The notes under the pieces are model-generated. The model made no database searches. It was not told the DNA's origin and saw only the letters and a program-made list of their open reading frames with translations. A stretch of 64,000 nucleotides of DNA from Crocosphaera watsonii WH 8501 (GTDB lineage: Bacteria > Cyanobacteriota > Cyanobacteriia > Cyanobacteriales > Microcystaceae): contig NZ_AADV02000005.1 in NCBI RefSeq assembly GCF_000167195.1, forward strand, positions 62,001 to 126,000, given 5' to 3'. Below are positions 7,658 through 18,188 of the stretch, one piece after another (position 1 is the stretch's first letter; every line of letters starts with the position of its first letter). A program made the position numbers and the translations under genes.

Positions 7658-10390
7658 ATGAAAATTGCTTATTTAATTAATCAATATCCAAAAATTAGTC
7701 ATAGCTTTATTCGTCGAGAAATTCTAGCCTTAGAAGCATTGGGACTATCGGTGACAAGGTTTTCCATTCGCTCTTGTAAAGAACCATTGATTGATGCAGC
7801 TGATCAAGAGGAATTAGCAAAAACCAATATCATTTTAGATGTCGGAATTATTGGTTTATTGGTCAGTTTGATTAAAATAGCAGTTACTCGACCTAACAGA
7901 TGGTTAAATGCTCTAAGATTAACTTTTAAATTAGGCTGGAATTCAGAAAGAGGTTTATTATTGCATTTTGCTTATTTGGCGGAAGCTTGTGTATTAGTTT
8001 CGCGATTTTCTCAGTTAAACATATCTCATTTTCATGCTCATTTTGGCACTAATTCTGCTATGGTAGTTCTGCTTAATCATGTGTTAGGAGGTCCTGCTTA
8101 CAGTTTTACTGTTCACGGTCCAAAAGAATTTGAAAAGGTAGAGGCGATCGGGTTACCGAAAAAAATTGACTGTGCCAGTTTTGTTGTGGGAATTAGTTCC
8201 TATGGTAGAAGTCAACTTTATCGCTGGTGTAACTATAATGAATGGAACAAAATTAAGGTAATTCATTGTGGTCTTGATGAATCTTTCTTTTCCCATGCTC
8301 AGCAACCTATTCCTGAAGAACTGCGCCTAGTTTGTGTCGGGCGTTTATGTGAACAGAAGGGACAACTTTTGTTAGTAGAAGCAGCCAGTAAATTAGTGAG
8401 TTTAGGGTATAAATTTAAGTTAGTTTTAGTGGGAGATGGCGAATTAAGAGCGCCCATTGAAGAAGCGATAAAATCAGATAAATTAGAAGGTGATGATAGT
8501 GATGATTATTATCAATTTAGTCTAGATAAGACTGCTGGAGTCTCGGTAGCATGGTCAAGTTCAGAGAGTATCACCGTTGAACTTCTCGACAGCAATAAAA
8601 CCTTAATTAAAAGTTTATCAGGAACCAATATATATGATGATGATGTGCTGTTTGACAATCTCAAGGCAGGGACTTATTACTTACACTTATTAACTGGAAA
8701 TAATACCGTCAGTAATTATGATGTTGAACTTTTTGTTGGGCCAACGGATAATGTAGATAATGCTAGTCAAACTCCTAAAGATTTAGGAGATTTAACTGCT
8801 ACTTCAGTAACTCAAAGTGACTATATTTATACTTATTCTGGTTTCTCAGATAGTGATACCTATAGCTTTACTCTCACTGAAGCAAGTGTAGTAGATTTTA
8901 CTTGGACTGATGGGGTAGGAGACAATACAAATATTTATTTGGGATCAGGTTTTGGCACTTTTGAAGATTTGTTACCTTATTATAATGGGGACTATGAAGA
9001 AACAGTTAGCTATCAAAGAACTTTGGGGGCAGGAACCTACGAATTTACTATTGATTATAAATATATTTCTAATGCTCCTGCTTCTTATAATTTAACCTTA
9101 ACTGCTAGTGAAGCTCCCGATGCGGGAAATAGTTTAGGAGAAGCGCAAGATTTAGGGTTGTTTTCCTATAGTATAACCAGTCCTTTAACCATTCCCATCT
9201 TCAAAGAATTTTCAGAAGTTGTTGGGGGTGATGATAGTGATGATTATTTTAAATTTACTCTAGATAACACAGTAGGAGTCTCGGCATCATGGTCAAGTTC
9301 GGAGACTATAACTGTTGAAATTCTCGATAGCAATGGAACCTTCATTAAAAGTTTATCAAGCAATCATAATGATGTTCTCTTTGAGAATCTCAATGCAGGG
9401 ACTTATTACTTACACTTATTAACAGGAAATAATACCGTTAGTGCTTATGATTTAGTATTGCAAGTCGGACCAACGGATAACGTGGATAATGCTAGTCAAA
9501 CTCCAAAAGATTTAGGGGATTTAACCACTACTCCTTTTAATCAAAGTGACTATGTTCATGGTAATCGTATCCAAGATCATGATATCTATAGCTTAACTCT
9601 CACTGAAGAAACTGTAGTAGATTTTACTTGGACTGATGGGGTGGGAGACGATACCAGATTTCAATTATGGTCAATTTCGCCAGTATTTGCTACCTTCAAT
9701 TATTTCTACAATTGGGAGGACGAAGAGACAGTTAGCTATCAAGAAACTTTGGGACCAGGAACCTACAGATTTGAGATGTGGGGTTCTGGTCCTGTTTATG
9801 CCCCTGCTTCTTATGATTTAACTTTGACTGCCACTCCAACAGGCAATACAAATGATAGTCCAACAGATATAACTCTCAGCAACACAACCATTGATGAAAA
9901 CGAACCGATTAACACAGAAATAGGCACATTGACCACAACAGATACCGATGCAGAAGAAACCTTTACCTATAGTTTAGTTGCAGGGGAAGGAGACACCGAT
10001 AATAGTTTATTTACTATTGATGGCAATGTCCTCAGAAGTAATGCTATTTTCGATTTTGAAGCTCAAGAAACTTACAGCATTCGTGTAGAAACTACTGATT
10101 CAGCTAACAATACTTATTCAGAAGCTTTCATTATTAATATTGAAGATATCAATGAAAGTATAGCCACCTTAGATATAGACGATAACGGAGCTTTAGAACC
10201 ACAAGATTATAACTTAATTAATTTATATTCTTCTCAATTAGATGAAAGTGAATTTTATTTTTTAATCAATAACTTTTCCAATGACTTAATTGGGAAAAAT
10301 TCCACCCGTACCGATGCTAGTTCAATTTTTAGTTATTTGAATGAAGTGGGAGAAATATTATTAGATATTGATGGTAACAATAAAGTATAG
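7658..10390 (+). CDS. Chimeric ORF: truncated GT4 glycosyltransferase fused to PPC/cadherin/dockerin-like protein
   Basis: Residues 1-277 are the first Rossmann domain of a GT4 glycosyltransferase of the colanic-acid (WcaL-like) type: MKIAYLINQYPKISHSF, HFHAHFGTNSA, FTVHGPKEF, then GRLCEQKGQLLLVEA. The second domain, with the donor-sugar site, is missing. At codon 278 the protein becomes GDDSDDYYQFSLD, the middle of a pre-peptidase C-terminal (PPC) domain. Four PPC-like repeats follow (two pairs), then a cadherin-like domain (about 735-835) and EF-hand/dockerin-like repeats (LDIDDNGALEPQDYNLINLY). PPC/cadherin proteins are normally secreted, but this one has no signal peptide. It most likely arose by an in-frame deletion joining two genes, and neither half is likely to work normally. 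Confidence 0.7.
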   Translation: MKIAYLINQYPKISHSFIRREILALEALGLSVTRFSIRSCKEPLIDAADQEELAKTNIILDVGIIGLLVSLIKIAVTRPNRWLNALRLTFKLGWNSERGLLLHFAYLAEACVLVSRFSQLNISHFHAHFGTNSAMVVLLNHVLGGPAYSFTVHGPKEFEKVEAIGLPKKIDCASFVVGISSYGRSQLYRWCNYNEWNKIKVIHCGLDESFFSHAQQPIPEELRLVCVGRLCEQKGQLLLVEAASKLVSLGYKFKLVLVGDGELRAPIEEAIKSDKLEGDDSDDYYQFSLDKTAGVSVAWSSSESITVELLDSNKTLIKSLSGTNIYDDDVLFDNLKAGTYYLHLLTGNNTVSNYDVELFVGPTDNVDNASQTPKDLGDLTATSVTQSDYIYTYSGFSDSDTYSFTLTEASVVDFTWTDGVGDNTNIYLGSGFGTFEDLLPYYNGDYEETVSYQRTLGAGTYEFTIDYKYISNAPASYNLTLTASEAPDAGNSLGEAQDLGLFSYSITSPLTIPIFKEFSEVVGGDDSDDYFKFTLDNTVGVSASWSSSETITVEILDSNGTFIKSLSSNHNDVLFENLNAGTYYLHLLTGNNTVSAYDLVLQVGPTDNVDNASQTPKDLGDLTTTPFNQSDYVHGNRIQDHDIYSLTLTEETVVDFTWTDGVGDDTRFQLWSISPVFATFNYFYNWEDEETVSYQETLGPGTYRFEMWGSGPVYAPASYDLTLTATPTGNTNDSPTDITLSNTTIDENEPINTEIGTLTTTDTDAEETFTYSLVAGEGDTDNSLFTIDGNVLRSNAIFDFEAQETYSIRVETTDSANNTYSEAFIINIEDINESIATLDIDDNGALEPQDYNLINLYSSQLDESEFYFLINNFSNDLIGKNSTRTDASSIFSYLNEVGEILLDIDGNNKV

Positions 10391-10549
10391 CTACAAGACC
10401 ATAACTTAATAAACTTATATTCCTCTCAATTAGATGAAAGTGAATTTGATTTTTTAATCAATAATTTTTCTAACGATTTAATTGGGGAATTTTCCACCCG
10501 CACCGATGCTACTTCCATATTTGCTTATTTTGAGACCATTACAGTTTAG
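10391..10549 (+). pseudogene. Severed C-terminal repeat of the PPC/dockerin-like protein
   Basis: After the TAG at 10388-10390 the same frame continues without interruption: LQDHNLINLYSSQLDESEFD, ending STRTDATSIFAYFETITV at TAG 10547-10549. It is a second copy of the repeat just before the stop (PQDYNLINLYSSQLDESEF). The original protein clearly ran to 10549. The TAG falls inside the Ca-binding loop (DIDGNNKV-stop-LQDH). Confidence 0.75.
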
Positions 10550-11726
10550 ATGGGGGAGTAACCCCCAGTTTAGTTAAACTTTGTGCAATGTCTTGTATGA
10601 GTTGAAAATCTTTATTTCCTGCGTTATGGTTAGGGTGGCGTAAACAATCAAAAGCTTCTCTAAACTCTGAATTATTACTGATAATTGGGGCGGAAAAATG
10701 AGCAGGAATAATCTGCTCAAAACCCCATTTTCCAACTCTATCCACCCAACTTAAAACATCCAAAGGACTACGGTTAAAAATAACTCCTTGTAAAATAGGC
10801 GCAACTAATAACTGAGTATGATATAACTTCTCAAAAGAAGATGGCCAACTGTCATCCCATTGAAAAGGAAAGATCCCAAAATAGGCTTTTCTGGAGCGAT
10901 CAGGAGCTTTCAGAGCATCTTCTAAAACTTTTCTCCATTTCACTGTACCTAATGCACTAGGACGAAAATAGAGCGCAAATAAAACAGTTCTTTGCCACCC
11001 TTTAATTCTGTTTTCTGATGTGTCTTCAATGGTTTCTACACCACTGTTTTTGGCATGAAATAGTAAAGGATAGGGATCAATTTCAGTAATTTCAGGAGGG
11101 GTTGCAGGGATAGATATAATAGAATCGGTTAATAATAAAGTCTGCGATCGCTTATGATAAAAAGCCACTTCCTGAAACGCCCCTAAACCTAAATCCAATG
11201 GTCCTAAAATCTCATAATCAAACTCATTAGCGAAGGGAGTTTGATTACTATTTAAAGGTAATTTTTGGGTTCGTTTTCGGGGAAACCCCAACCAACTCAA
11301 AGGAAGATTAACTGGGAAACTCCACTGATCAGGAGCAATGAAAACTTCTGCCTTTGGGAAACATCTGGCAAAAGGCCCCACAAACACTTTATGTTCAATA
11401 CCAGAAACCGTGGGTAAAATAATGTATTCAACCTCGCCATGAGCAGCTACCAACTCATTAACCAGACTGATACATTCACCAGTCGGGGCAACAGGAGCAT
11501 AAACCAAAAGTCCACCCTGAGCGAGTTTCACCACCGTCATACGAATGGGAACCACTACATAGAGAATACCCTGACATTGCTCAAATGTCCAAATAGTATC
11601 CTTGATAACTTCTTTGCGTATGGTACGACGTTGACCATAAGGGTACAAAGGAACTATCGGCCAAAAAGGCCAAGAGATATCTTGAGAACTAATATCGCTT
11701 GATGTTGTTTGTCGGGGTGGGGTCAT
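10539..11726 (-). CDS. DUF4336 domain protein (metallo-beta-lactamase-like fold)
   Basis: A 395-residue protein that resembles cyanobacterial and plant DUF4336 proteins, which have a fold related to metallo-beta-lactamases but usually lack the full zinc-ligand set. Typical stretches are WPFWPIVPLYPYGQRRTIRK, TIWTFEQCQGILYVVVPIRM, YAPVAPTGECISLV and VSGIEHKVFVGPFARCFP. No signal peptide is seen. The molecular function is not known. Its 3' end overlaps by about 11 bp the ancestral end of the convergent PPC gene. It looks intact. Confidence 0.75.
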   Translation of the reverse strand: MTPPRQTTSSDISSQDISWPFWPIVPLYPYGQRRTIRKEVIKDTIWTFEQCQGILYVVVPIRMTVVKLAQGGLLVYAPVAPTGECISLVNELVAAHGEVEYIILPTVSGIEHKVFVGPFARCFPKAEVFIAPDQWSFPVNLPLSWLGFPRKRTQKLPLNSNQTPFANEFDYEILGPLDLGLGAFQEVAFYHKRSQTLLLTDSIISIPATPPEITEIDPYPLLFHAKNSGVETIEDTSENRIKGWQRTVLFALYFRPSALGTVKWRKVLEDALKAPDRSRKAYFGIFPFQWDDSWPSSFEKLYHTQLLVAPILQGVIFNRSPLDVLSWVDRVGKWGFEQIIPAHFSAPIISNNSEFREAFDCLRHPNHNAGNKDFQLIQDIAQSLTKLGVTPPSKL

Positions 11727-11795
11727 TCCGTGACTTCATGTTAAAGCAACCCACCTATTTTAATGCTTTTCGCTCCCTGAGAACAATTATCAGTG

Positions 11796-12176
11796 CTAAT
11801 AATCTAACATTTGCATTGATTTTTCTTCCAAGTCGGTTGTTTCTATATTTTCGGAGGGCTTTTTATTGTACTTAACTTTCGCTATTTTTAACTTCAAAAA
11901 ACCACCAACTCCAGCCAGTCCTAAAAGACATAATATACTTAAAGGCTGAGGAATGGGTAAAATTATTGATGAATCGTTAAGATTAAGTAATTGTTGTGAA
12001 GACACCAAAACATTCTGATGGTTAACTAACTCGGTAACAACTATTTCATTTTCTTGATTTTTTACGTTTTCAAGTTGCTTTATGTCATTATTTTGACTGA
12101 GTGCTGTTTTATTACCAGATACTAAAGAGAGAAGAGCAATAACAGTAATAATCTTTATTTTACTAACTATTTTCAT
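11796..12176 (-). CDS. Small secreted protein with a PEP-CTERM-like tail
   Basis: 126 residues. A signal peptide is likely (KIKIITVIALLSLVSGNKTALSQ). A Gln/Asn-rich middle follows, then PIPQPLSILCLLGLAGVGGF and the basic LKLKIAKVKYNKK. The order Pro-rich motif, hydrophobic helix, basic cluster resembles a PEP-CTERM sorting signal, though it reads PQP rather than PEP and about 25 residues follow the helix. It may be an exported cell-surface protein; the function is unknown. Confidence 0.5.
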   Translation of the reverse strand: MKIVSKIKIITVIALLSLVSGNKTALSQNNDIKQLENVKNQENEIVVTELVNHQNVLVSSQQLLNLNDSSIILPIPQPLSILCLLGLAGVGGFLKLKIAKVKYNKKPSENIETTDLEEKSMQMLDY

Positions 12177-12331
12177 GATTCAAAAAAAGGGTATTTGGTG
12201 GCAATTATAGGTAAGATTTCAGTAACCCCCTTTCTTTTTTAGGAATACTTTAGATTTGGGATAATAATGTCTGCATCTTCCAAGCAAAAACAGTGTTATA
12301 TCATAGAAGAAAGCGAGGAAAGAAAAAAAAT

Positions 12332-14632
12332 ATGAAAAATTCCCTACACCCTCAATCTTCTCCTAAAAATAGCTCATTAACCCAGGAAAATTTACATTTA
12401 GAAGGAATGGGATGCGCTGCTTGTGCAATCAAAGTTGAAACAGTTCTTAATAAAGTTGCTGGTGTTAAAAAATGTAACGTCAACTTTGCCTTAGAAAGAG
12501 CAACGGTTGAGTATGATAGTCAAGTCACTAATTTAGGGAATATTCAAGCTGTTATTAGTAAAGCAGGATACAAAAGTCATGTTTTAGAAGAACAAAAAAA
12601 TAATCAAACTGAGGATAGTGAACAGGAAAAAAGAAAAGCTAAGCAACAAGAATTAACTCAAAAAGTGATCGTTGGTGGAGTTATCAGTCTTATCTTAATG
12701 TTTGGTGGTTTACCAATGATGACAGGTTTATCTCTGCCTTTTATTCCTCATTGGTTACATAATGCTTGGTTGCAGTTATTTTTAAGTATTCCTGTGGTTT
12801 TTTGGTGTGGTAAGGGGTTTTATATGGGAGCATTCAAAGCTTTTAAAGGTGGCACATCTGATATGAATAGTTTAGTTACTTTGGGGACAGGTGCAGCCTT
12901 TTTATATTCTTTGTTTGCTACATTTTTTCCTCAATTTTTCATCTTTCAAGGATTAAAAGCGGACGTTTATTATGAAGCTGCTGTGGTGATTATTACCTTA
13001 ATTTTATTGGGTAGGTTATTAGAAACTAGAGCAAGAAGTAAAACATCAGAAGCTATTGGCAACTTAATGGGATTACAAGCTAAAACAGCTAGGGTTATTC
13101 GTCAAGGAGAAGGGGTAGATATTGCTGTTGAAGATGTGATTATTGGCGACATAGTTTTAGTACGGCCAGGGGAAAAAATACCGGTTGATGGAGTAATTAT
13201 TGAAGGACAATCTACCCTAGATGAATCTATGATTACGGGGGAATCTATTCCCGTGGAAAAACAAACAGGAGATGAGGTTATTGGGGCAACTATTAATAAA
13301 ACAGGTAGTTTTAAGTTTGAAGCCAGAAAAGTAGGGAAAGATACTACATTATCCCAAATTATTAAATTAGTAGAAGAGGCACAAAATAGTAAAGCTCCCA
13401 TTCAAAAAATAGCGGATCAAGTGACTGCTTGGTTTGTCCCTGCTGTCATGATTATTGCGGTTATTAGTTTTATTTGTTGGTTAATATTTGCTCAAAATTT
13501 ATCCTTAGCAATGGTGACAACTATGAGTGTTTTAATTATTGCTTGTCCCTGTGCTTTAGGGTTAGCAACTCCCACATCGATCATGGTAGGAACTGGTAAA
13601 GGAGCAGAAAATGGCATTTTAATCAAAGGAGCAGATAGTTTAGAATTGGCACATAAAATAAAAGCGATCGTCTTAGATAAAACAGGAACTTTAACCCAAG
13701 GCAAACCCATAGTTACAAATTATATTACTGTGGATGGGATTGCTGATAATAATGAATTGAATATTTTAGGGATAGCAGCAGCTATTGAAGAAAATTCTGA
13801 GCATCCCCTAGCTGAAGCCATTGTTAATTATGCTAAGTCCCAAGGTATTGTTAATAATTTCCCAAAAGTAGAGAATTTTGAGGCTATGGGGGGGCAAGGA
13901 GTACAGGGTAAAATAGAAGGAAAATTAGTGCAAATAGGCACACAGAAATGGCTGGAAAAATTAGGGGTTAATACTAAGCAGTTAGTTTCTCAGGCAAGGG
14001 AATGGGAAAACCAAGCAAAAACTACTCCTTGGATAGCTATTGATGGGGAAATAAAAGGTTTATTTGCCATTGCTGATGCAGTGAAACCTTCTTCTATTGA
14101 AGCGGTTAAGAAGCTCAAAAAAATGGGCTTAGAAGTGATTATGTTGACGGGAGATAACCAACAAACTGCTCAGGCGATCGCCGATGAGGTGGGGATATAT
14201 CATGTCTTTGCCGAGGTACGTCCCGATGAAAAAGCTAACAAAATCAAGGAAATACAGCAATCTCAGGGCAAGATCGTTGCCATGGTAGGTGATGGTATCA
14301 ACGACGCACCAGCACTGGCTCAAGCGGATGTAGGAATGGCGATCGGTACGGGTACGGATGTGGCTATGTCTGCCAGTGATATTACCCTCATTTCAGGAGA
14401 TTTACAGGGTATTGTAACCGCTATAGAATTGAGTCGTGCAACCATGAAAAATATCCGTCAAAATCTCTTTTTTGCCTTCATTTATAATACGTTAGGTATT
14501 CCCATTGCTGCTGGTATTTTATATCCTTTCTTTGGTATGTTATTAAACCCCATGATTGCCGGTGCAGCCATGGCTTTTAGTTCCGTTTCTGTGGTTTCCA
14601 ATGCTTTAAGGTTACGTAATTTTAGTCCATAA
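12332..14632 (+). CDS. Copper-transporting P-type ATPase (PacS/CtaA type)
   Basis: A P1B-type ATPase of 766 residues pumping Cu(I) across the plasma or thylakoid membrane. An N-terminal HMA domain has GMGCAAC. The transmembrane metal site CPC is at about residues 405-407 ([12 protein letters not shown]). The phosphorylation site is [11 protein letters not shown] with Asp about 449, and [10 protein letters not shown] and [16 protein letters not shown] form the ATP and Mg sites. The frame is open from 12293, but ATG at 12332 follows a GAGGAAAG-type ribosome site and removes a basic, unlikely leader. PacS and CtaA cannot be told apart here. No metallochaperone gene is adjacent. Confidence 0.88.
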   Translation: MKNSLHPQSSPKNSSLTQENLHLEGMGCAACAIKVETVLNKVAGVKKCNVNFALERATVEYDSQVTNLGNIQAVISKAGYKSHVLEEQKNNQTEDSEQEKRKAKQQELTQKVIVGGVISLILMFGGLPMMTGLSLPFIPHWLHNAWLQLFLSIPVVFWCGKGFYMGAFKAFKGGTSDMNSLVTLGTGAAFLYSLFATFFPQFFIFQGLKADVYYEAAVVIITLILLGRLLETRARSKTSEAIGNLMGLQAKTARVIRQGEGVDIAVEDVIIGDIVLVRPGEKIPVDGVIIEGQSTLDESMITGESIPVEKQTGDEVIGATINKTGSFKFEARKVGKDTTLSQIIKLVEEAQNSKAPIQKIADQVTAWFVPAVMIIAVISFICWLIFAQNLSLAMVTTMSVLIIACPCALGLATPTSIMVGTGKGAENGILIKGADSLELAHKIKAIVLDKTGTLTQGKPIVTNYITVDGIADNNELNILGIAAAIEENSEHPLAEAIVNYAKSQGIVNNFPKVENFEAMGGQGVQGKIEGKLVQIGTQKWLEKLGVNTKQLVSQAREWENQAKTTPWIAIDGEIKGLFAIADAVKPSSIEAVKKLKKMGLEVIMLTGDNQQTAQAIADEVGIYHVFAEVRPDEKANKIKEIQQSQGKIVAMVGDGINDAPALAQADVGMAIGTGTDVAMSASDITLISGDLQGIVTAIELSRATMKNIRQNLFFAFIYNTLGIPIAAGILYPFFGMLLNPMIAGAAMAFSSVSVVSNALRLRNFSP

Positions 14633-14693
14633 TTGTGCTATATTCTTAGTAAGGTCAACACAATAATAATGAATTAATGCTAACCTAGAAATC

Positions 14694-14873
14694 ATGATTA
14701 TTAGAGCAGTTTTAGAATGGGACGATGAAGTCAAAGCTTTTTCGGCCACCTGTCCAGAATTAAATTATATTTCTTCTTGTGGTGACACAAAAGAGGAAGC
14801 TATTGCCAACCTAAAAGAGGCGATTCAATTGCTTTTAGAACCAATCCCTGAGAATTTAGTTAGGGTTTGCTGA
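14694..14873 (+). CDS. HicB-like protein, C-terminus supplied by IS5-like element
   Basis: 59 residues starting MIIRAVLEWDDEVKAFSATC. The pattern CPELNYISSCGDTKEEAIAN is the HicB-type (UPF0150) RNase H-like fold found in HicAB antitoxins. The codons up to ENLV are native; the last residues RVC and the stop come from the inverted repeat of the element starting at about 14863. Reading across the excised element would give a slightly longer tail (ENLVI...), so insertion clipped the C-terminus. No HicA toxin gene is adjacent. Confidence 0.6.
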   Translation: MIIRAVLEWDDEVKAFSATCPELNYISSCGDTKEEAIANLKEAIQLLLEPIPENLVRVC

Positions 14874-16552
14874 AAAAGTTTCTCCAAAATTTATGCCACT
14901 TTTGACCAAGAATTTTCTGACAAATCAATAAGTTTTAGTACATAAAAATTATTTAAAGTATAATCAAAATTAATGAAAGGCGGTTTGATGAGTTCCCCTG
15001 TTCTATTATTAGTAAATAAGGACAAAAAAAGCGACAAAAACTGCCTCAGAAGTTTAGAAAGATTGACAACTAAAAATGTAATAGCAATAGATGTAATGGA
15101 GGTTTCAGGGAGTTTTGTCATCACGAGATTTAGGCTAAATCTTCGTTTAGCTTGTCCAAACTTTCCCTCAATAGCATTACGGAAGCATTCATCGGAGTGG
15201 GCTTGTTTCTTTTCTTCTTCACTGACATTTTTCGGAGGTCTTCCTAACTTCGGACCACTGATTCTTATCCCTCTTTCCTTACACCAATTTCTGTTTTCCC
15301 TAGTTCGATAAATTTTATCTACATGGACGGATTCGGGATAATAGCCAAACGTTTCTTTATACTTTTCTACTTGTTCTTTTAAATGACAAGATTCATTGAA
15401 GTTTTCCCAACTTATTTTGTCTAGAAACACATAGTTATCTACACAGCTTACTGAGAGTTTAGCTCCAAACTCTATTGGTTTTCCTGCTTTTCCCCTCACT
15501 ATTGGACGAATATGCGGTTGAGTTAAACTTACAATTCTTTGAGGAACACTCTGGGTCTTATTCTCCCACATTGACTGTTGTTGTTCATAAACTTTTTTGA
15601 TAGTCTCTAGACAATTTTTCTGTCTTTTACTCAGATTTTCCAGGGAAGCCCCAGCTTGAATTAAGTCTTCTATATTTCCTAAATTTTTCTTAAGGTATTT
15701 TAACTGTTTCCCGATAGCTTTTCTTCTTTCTTGATAAGATACTTTTCGTTTTTTAGCTACTTTTAAGTATTCCTTTCTAGCAATTATTCTAGAAGTTCTC
15801 GGCTTTTTTCTCAATTTTACTCTTAATGGTTTATCAAGATTATCTATTATTCTTTCTGTCTCAATTCTAGCTTGATTTAATATGCCTAAATCCGTTGGGT
15901 ATTTGATGTCTGCTGGCGCACAAGTCGCATCTAAAATTAGTTTACCTTTATTTTTTATTTTTTCTCCTTTTTATTGGAGACAATCCTTTTTTTTTACTTC
16001 TTTATCACTCTTGTCTATTTCTCTTTTTACTATTTTTTATTGATTTTGTTTATCAATTCTCCATCAATTCTTTTCCTAAAATGAACTAGCATTGAAGATT
16101 CCAGTGGTGGCTCTTGTTGATAACAATTTAAACCTATAAAGTATTGTAGATAGGGATTTTCTCTAATCTGTTCTATAGTTTCTCTATCACTTGTTCCTAA
16201 TTTTTCCTTAATAATTAATGTCCCTAATGCCATTCTAAATAGTTTGGCTGGCGCACCTTTTTCTGCTGAAAAAAGTTTAGCATATTCTTCCTCAAAATCA
16301 TCCCAAGGTATCAACTCTGCCATGATTACCCAACGATTATTGGGGGACAATTTGCCCTCGAAAGGTAATTCAAATTTTTCTGGGGGCGGTAAAGGTTGCT
16401 CCTCTTTTCGATACATTTGTTCTTGACCAACAACTGGGAGGTGTTTCTACCAATTATAGCGGTTTGTAGCCGACAAAGCTGATCTTTTTTGCGATCGCGA
16501 ATATGGGTGTAACCTTTTAAAGAATAGGGTTTTGCTTTTATTCAGCAAACCC
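14863..16552 (-). mobile_element. IS5/IS1182-like insertion sequence
   Basis: Matching ends GGGTTTGCTGAA (from 14863) and TTCAGCAAACCC (to 16552) are bordered by TA on both sides. About 1.69 kb, with one transposase frame on the minus strand. Unlike most IS copies here, its flanks are compatible with simple insertion into the 3' end of the HicB-like gene. The same end (TAGGGTTTGCTGAATA) reappears at 63985-64000, so a second copy starts at the window edge. Confidence 0.75.
14891..16416 (-). pseudogene. IS5/IS1182-like transposase, frameshifted
   Basis: The N-terminal DUF772-type region (MYRKEEQPLPPPEKFELPFE to SMLVHFRKRI) is in one frame, 16416-16030. The catalytic DDE region is in another, open from about 15963 down to 14891: LILDATCAPADIKYPTDL and HVDKIYRTRENRNWC, ending near YVLKLIDL. 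Moving between them needs a frameshift near the A-run at about 16032-16037 and would still meet a TAA in the linker. This copy is therefore not active. Confidence 0.75.
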
Positions 16553-16571
16553 TATTATAGCTAATGATTAT

Positions 16572-16625
16572 TATAGCGTTTCTTAGACTTATGAGGTGTA
16601 CCTCACGAGTATTAGAAACGCTATA
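16572..16625. repeat. Palindromic interspersed repeat (TATAGCGTTT...AAACGCTATA)
   Basis: Arms TATAGCGTTTCT (16572-16583) and AGAAACGCTATA (16614-16625) enclose a second near-palindrome, TGAGGTGTACCTCA (16592-16605). It would form one long hairpin. A diverged and interrupted copy lies at 21986-22085. It could be a small non-autonomous element or a transcription terminator for neighbouring genes. Confidence 0.6.
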
Positions 16626-16648
16626 TTTTGTCCAATTGAGAATCAAAA

Positions 16649-17071
16649 TCAACTATAAATAAAATTGATTGCTTCATTAATAATTGCTGTTTTATCAACC
16701 ATTTTTGCAAGTTCTTCAGCTTCATATTTTCCCTCAAAAGCTTCTTTTGCAGCAGCTTTTAAACCTAAATCATAAGCATCTTCTAACGTTTCCTGTAACT
16801 CTTTTCTGGTAAGATAAGTTCCCTTAGTTTTGCGTCTTTTATTAGTTCGTTGAATTTATTTGACTGCATTAGCAATAGATAAATCCCATGAGCGTGTTTT
16901 TCTTTTTTCCGCTGCTTGTTTAATGAGATGTAACAGGAGAATTTTACCAAAGCTAAAAATCTTATTGAGCTTATCATCCTTGCTCATTTCTGTCAACTCC
17001 TCAACCAATACTAAAGCATCCGTCACATTTCCTGACAGTAATAATTCTTTCAATATAAATAATTCTTCCAT
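16649..17071 (-). pseudogene. DUF29 family protein, one in-frame stop
   Basis: The frame starts MEELFILKELLLSGNVTDAL and runs 71 codons to TAA at 16856-16858. It then continues in the same frame as IQRTNKRRKTKGTYLTRKEL and ends NEAINFIYS. The combined 140-residue product matches the all-helical DUF29 proteins that are abundant in cyanobacteria (typical KLILLHLIKQ-type core and RSWDLSI motif). DUF29 function is unknown. One nonsense change is the only defect I see. Confidence 0.7.
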
Positions 17072-17163
17072 GTCTTTTCTTTAAAGTTATTAATTTTCAA
17101 CACAATATTTAATGACTATCTCAATATTATAGTCATTATTTTAGCTAATTAATAACAAAAAAT

Positions 17164-17236
<73 letters not shown>

Positions 17237-17276
17237 TAAAAATATCACTCCTCGATTATATCTTAAAAGTTCGCTT

Positions 17277-18152
17277 CTAAAAATCCTCTAAACTTCTTAT
17301 ATTGCCAACCTCTATCTCAGAGCAAGCACGCTTAAGTAAACCAGCTAATACCTTACCCGGCCCCACTTCTAACACTTGAGTAATCTCTTGTTGAGGCAAA
17401 GCTAACATAATTTCACGCCAACGTACCGATCCCGTCATTTGCTTGCTTAAACGTTCTTTGAGGATGGTTGCTGAGGTGCTGGGAGTGGGATCAACATTGG
17501 ATAGTACAGGAACCTTTGCGTCTGTAAACTTCGCTTCGTCTAATAACTGTTTAAACTTTGTTGCAGCTTCGGCCATCAAAGGAGAATGAAACGCCCCGGA
17601 TACTTTTAAGGCGATCGCACGTTTACTTTTAACTTGGGAACAGAGTTGATCCACTGCTTCAGGAGTGCCGGAAATGACCACTTGTTGCTCGCTGTTATCA
17701 TTAGCCAAAACCACACCAGGAATGCTTGCGATCGCCTCTTCCAACTGAGAACGATCAAACTTCATCAAGGCCACCATTTTACCTCCAGCAGCCTCACTCA
17801 TCAACTCAGATCGGCGTTTAACCAAGTTTAACCCTGTGGCAAAATCAAACACCTCAGCAGCATATAAAGCGGAATATTCCCCTAAACTATGACCTGTGAC
17901 TAAATCTACCCTTTGACCCTTATCTTTCAATAAGTCGATTAAAATACTTTCCACTACATATAAACAAGGTTGAGTGTATAACGTCTTCCCTAACTCAGTT
18001 TCATCCCCCTGACATTTATCTAATACAGACCAACCTAAGATTGTTTCTGCCTCTATGAAGCGATCTTTTGCCATAGGAGTTGCGGTTAAATCTGCTCCCA
18101 TACCTACGGTTTGTGATCCTTGTCCTGGAAATACCCATGCTGTTTTCATCAT
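17277..18152 (-). CDS. fabD: Malonyl-CoA:ACP transacylase (FabD)
   Basis: A 291-residue enzyme that moves malonyl from CoA to acyl carrier protein, the first committed step of fatty-acid elongation in the cytosol. FPGQGSQTVGMG is at the N-terminus, the catalytic Ser is in TGHSLGEYSAL, and the catalytic His is in SGAFHSPLM. Length is typical. It is preceded by fabH on the same strand with a 36-bp gap, so the two are probably co-transcribed. Confidence 0.95.
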   Translation of the reverse strand: MMKTAWVFPGQGSQTVGMGADLTATPMAKDRFIEAETILGWSVLDKCQGDETELGKTLYTQPCLYVVESILIDLLKDKGQRVDLVTGHSLGEYSALYAAEVFDFATGLNLVKRRSELMSEAAGGKMVALMKFDRSQLEEAIASIPGVVLANDNSEQQVVISGTPEAVDQLCSQVKSKRAIALKVSGAFHSPLMAEAATKFKQLLDEAKFTDAKVPVLSNVDPTPSTSATILKERLSKQMTGSVRWREIMLALPQQEITQVLEVGPGKVLAGLLKRACSEIEVGNIRSLEDF

Positions 18153-18188
18153 TACTCACCTATTTATTAATTTATATATTTATGGGGT

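Noticed and set aside
15960-16040. Programmed frameshift in the IS5-like transposase
   Set aside because: A slippery A run is present, but an in-frame TAA lies beyond it in the new frame, so one shift would not restore the protein.
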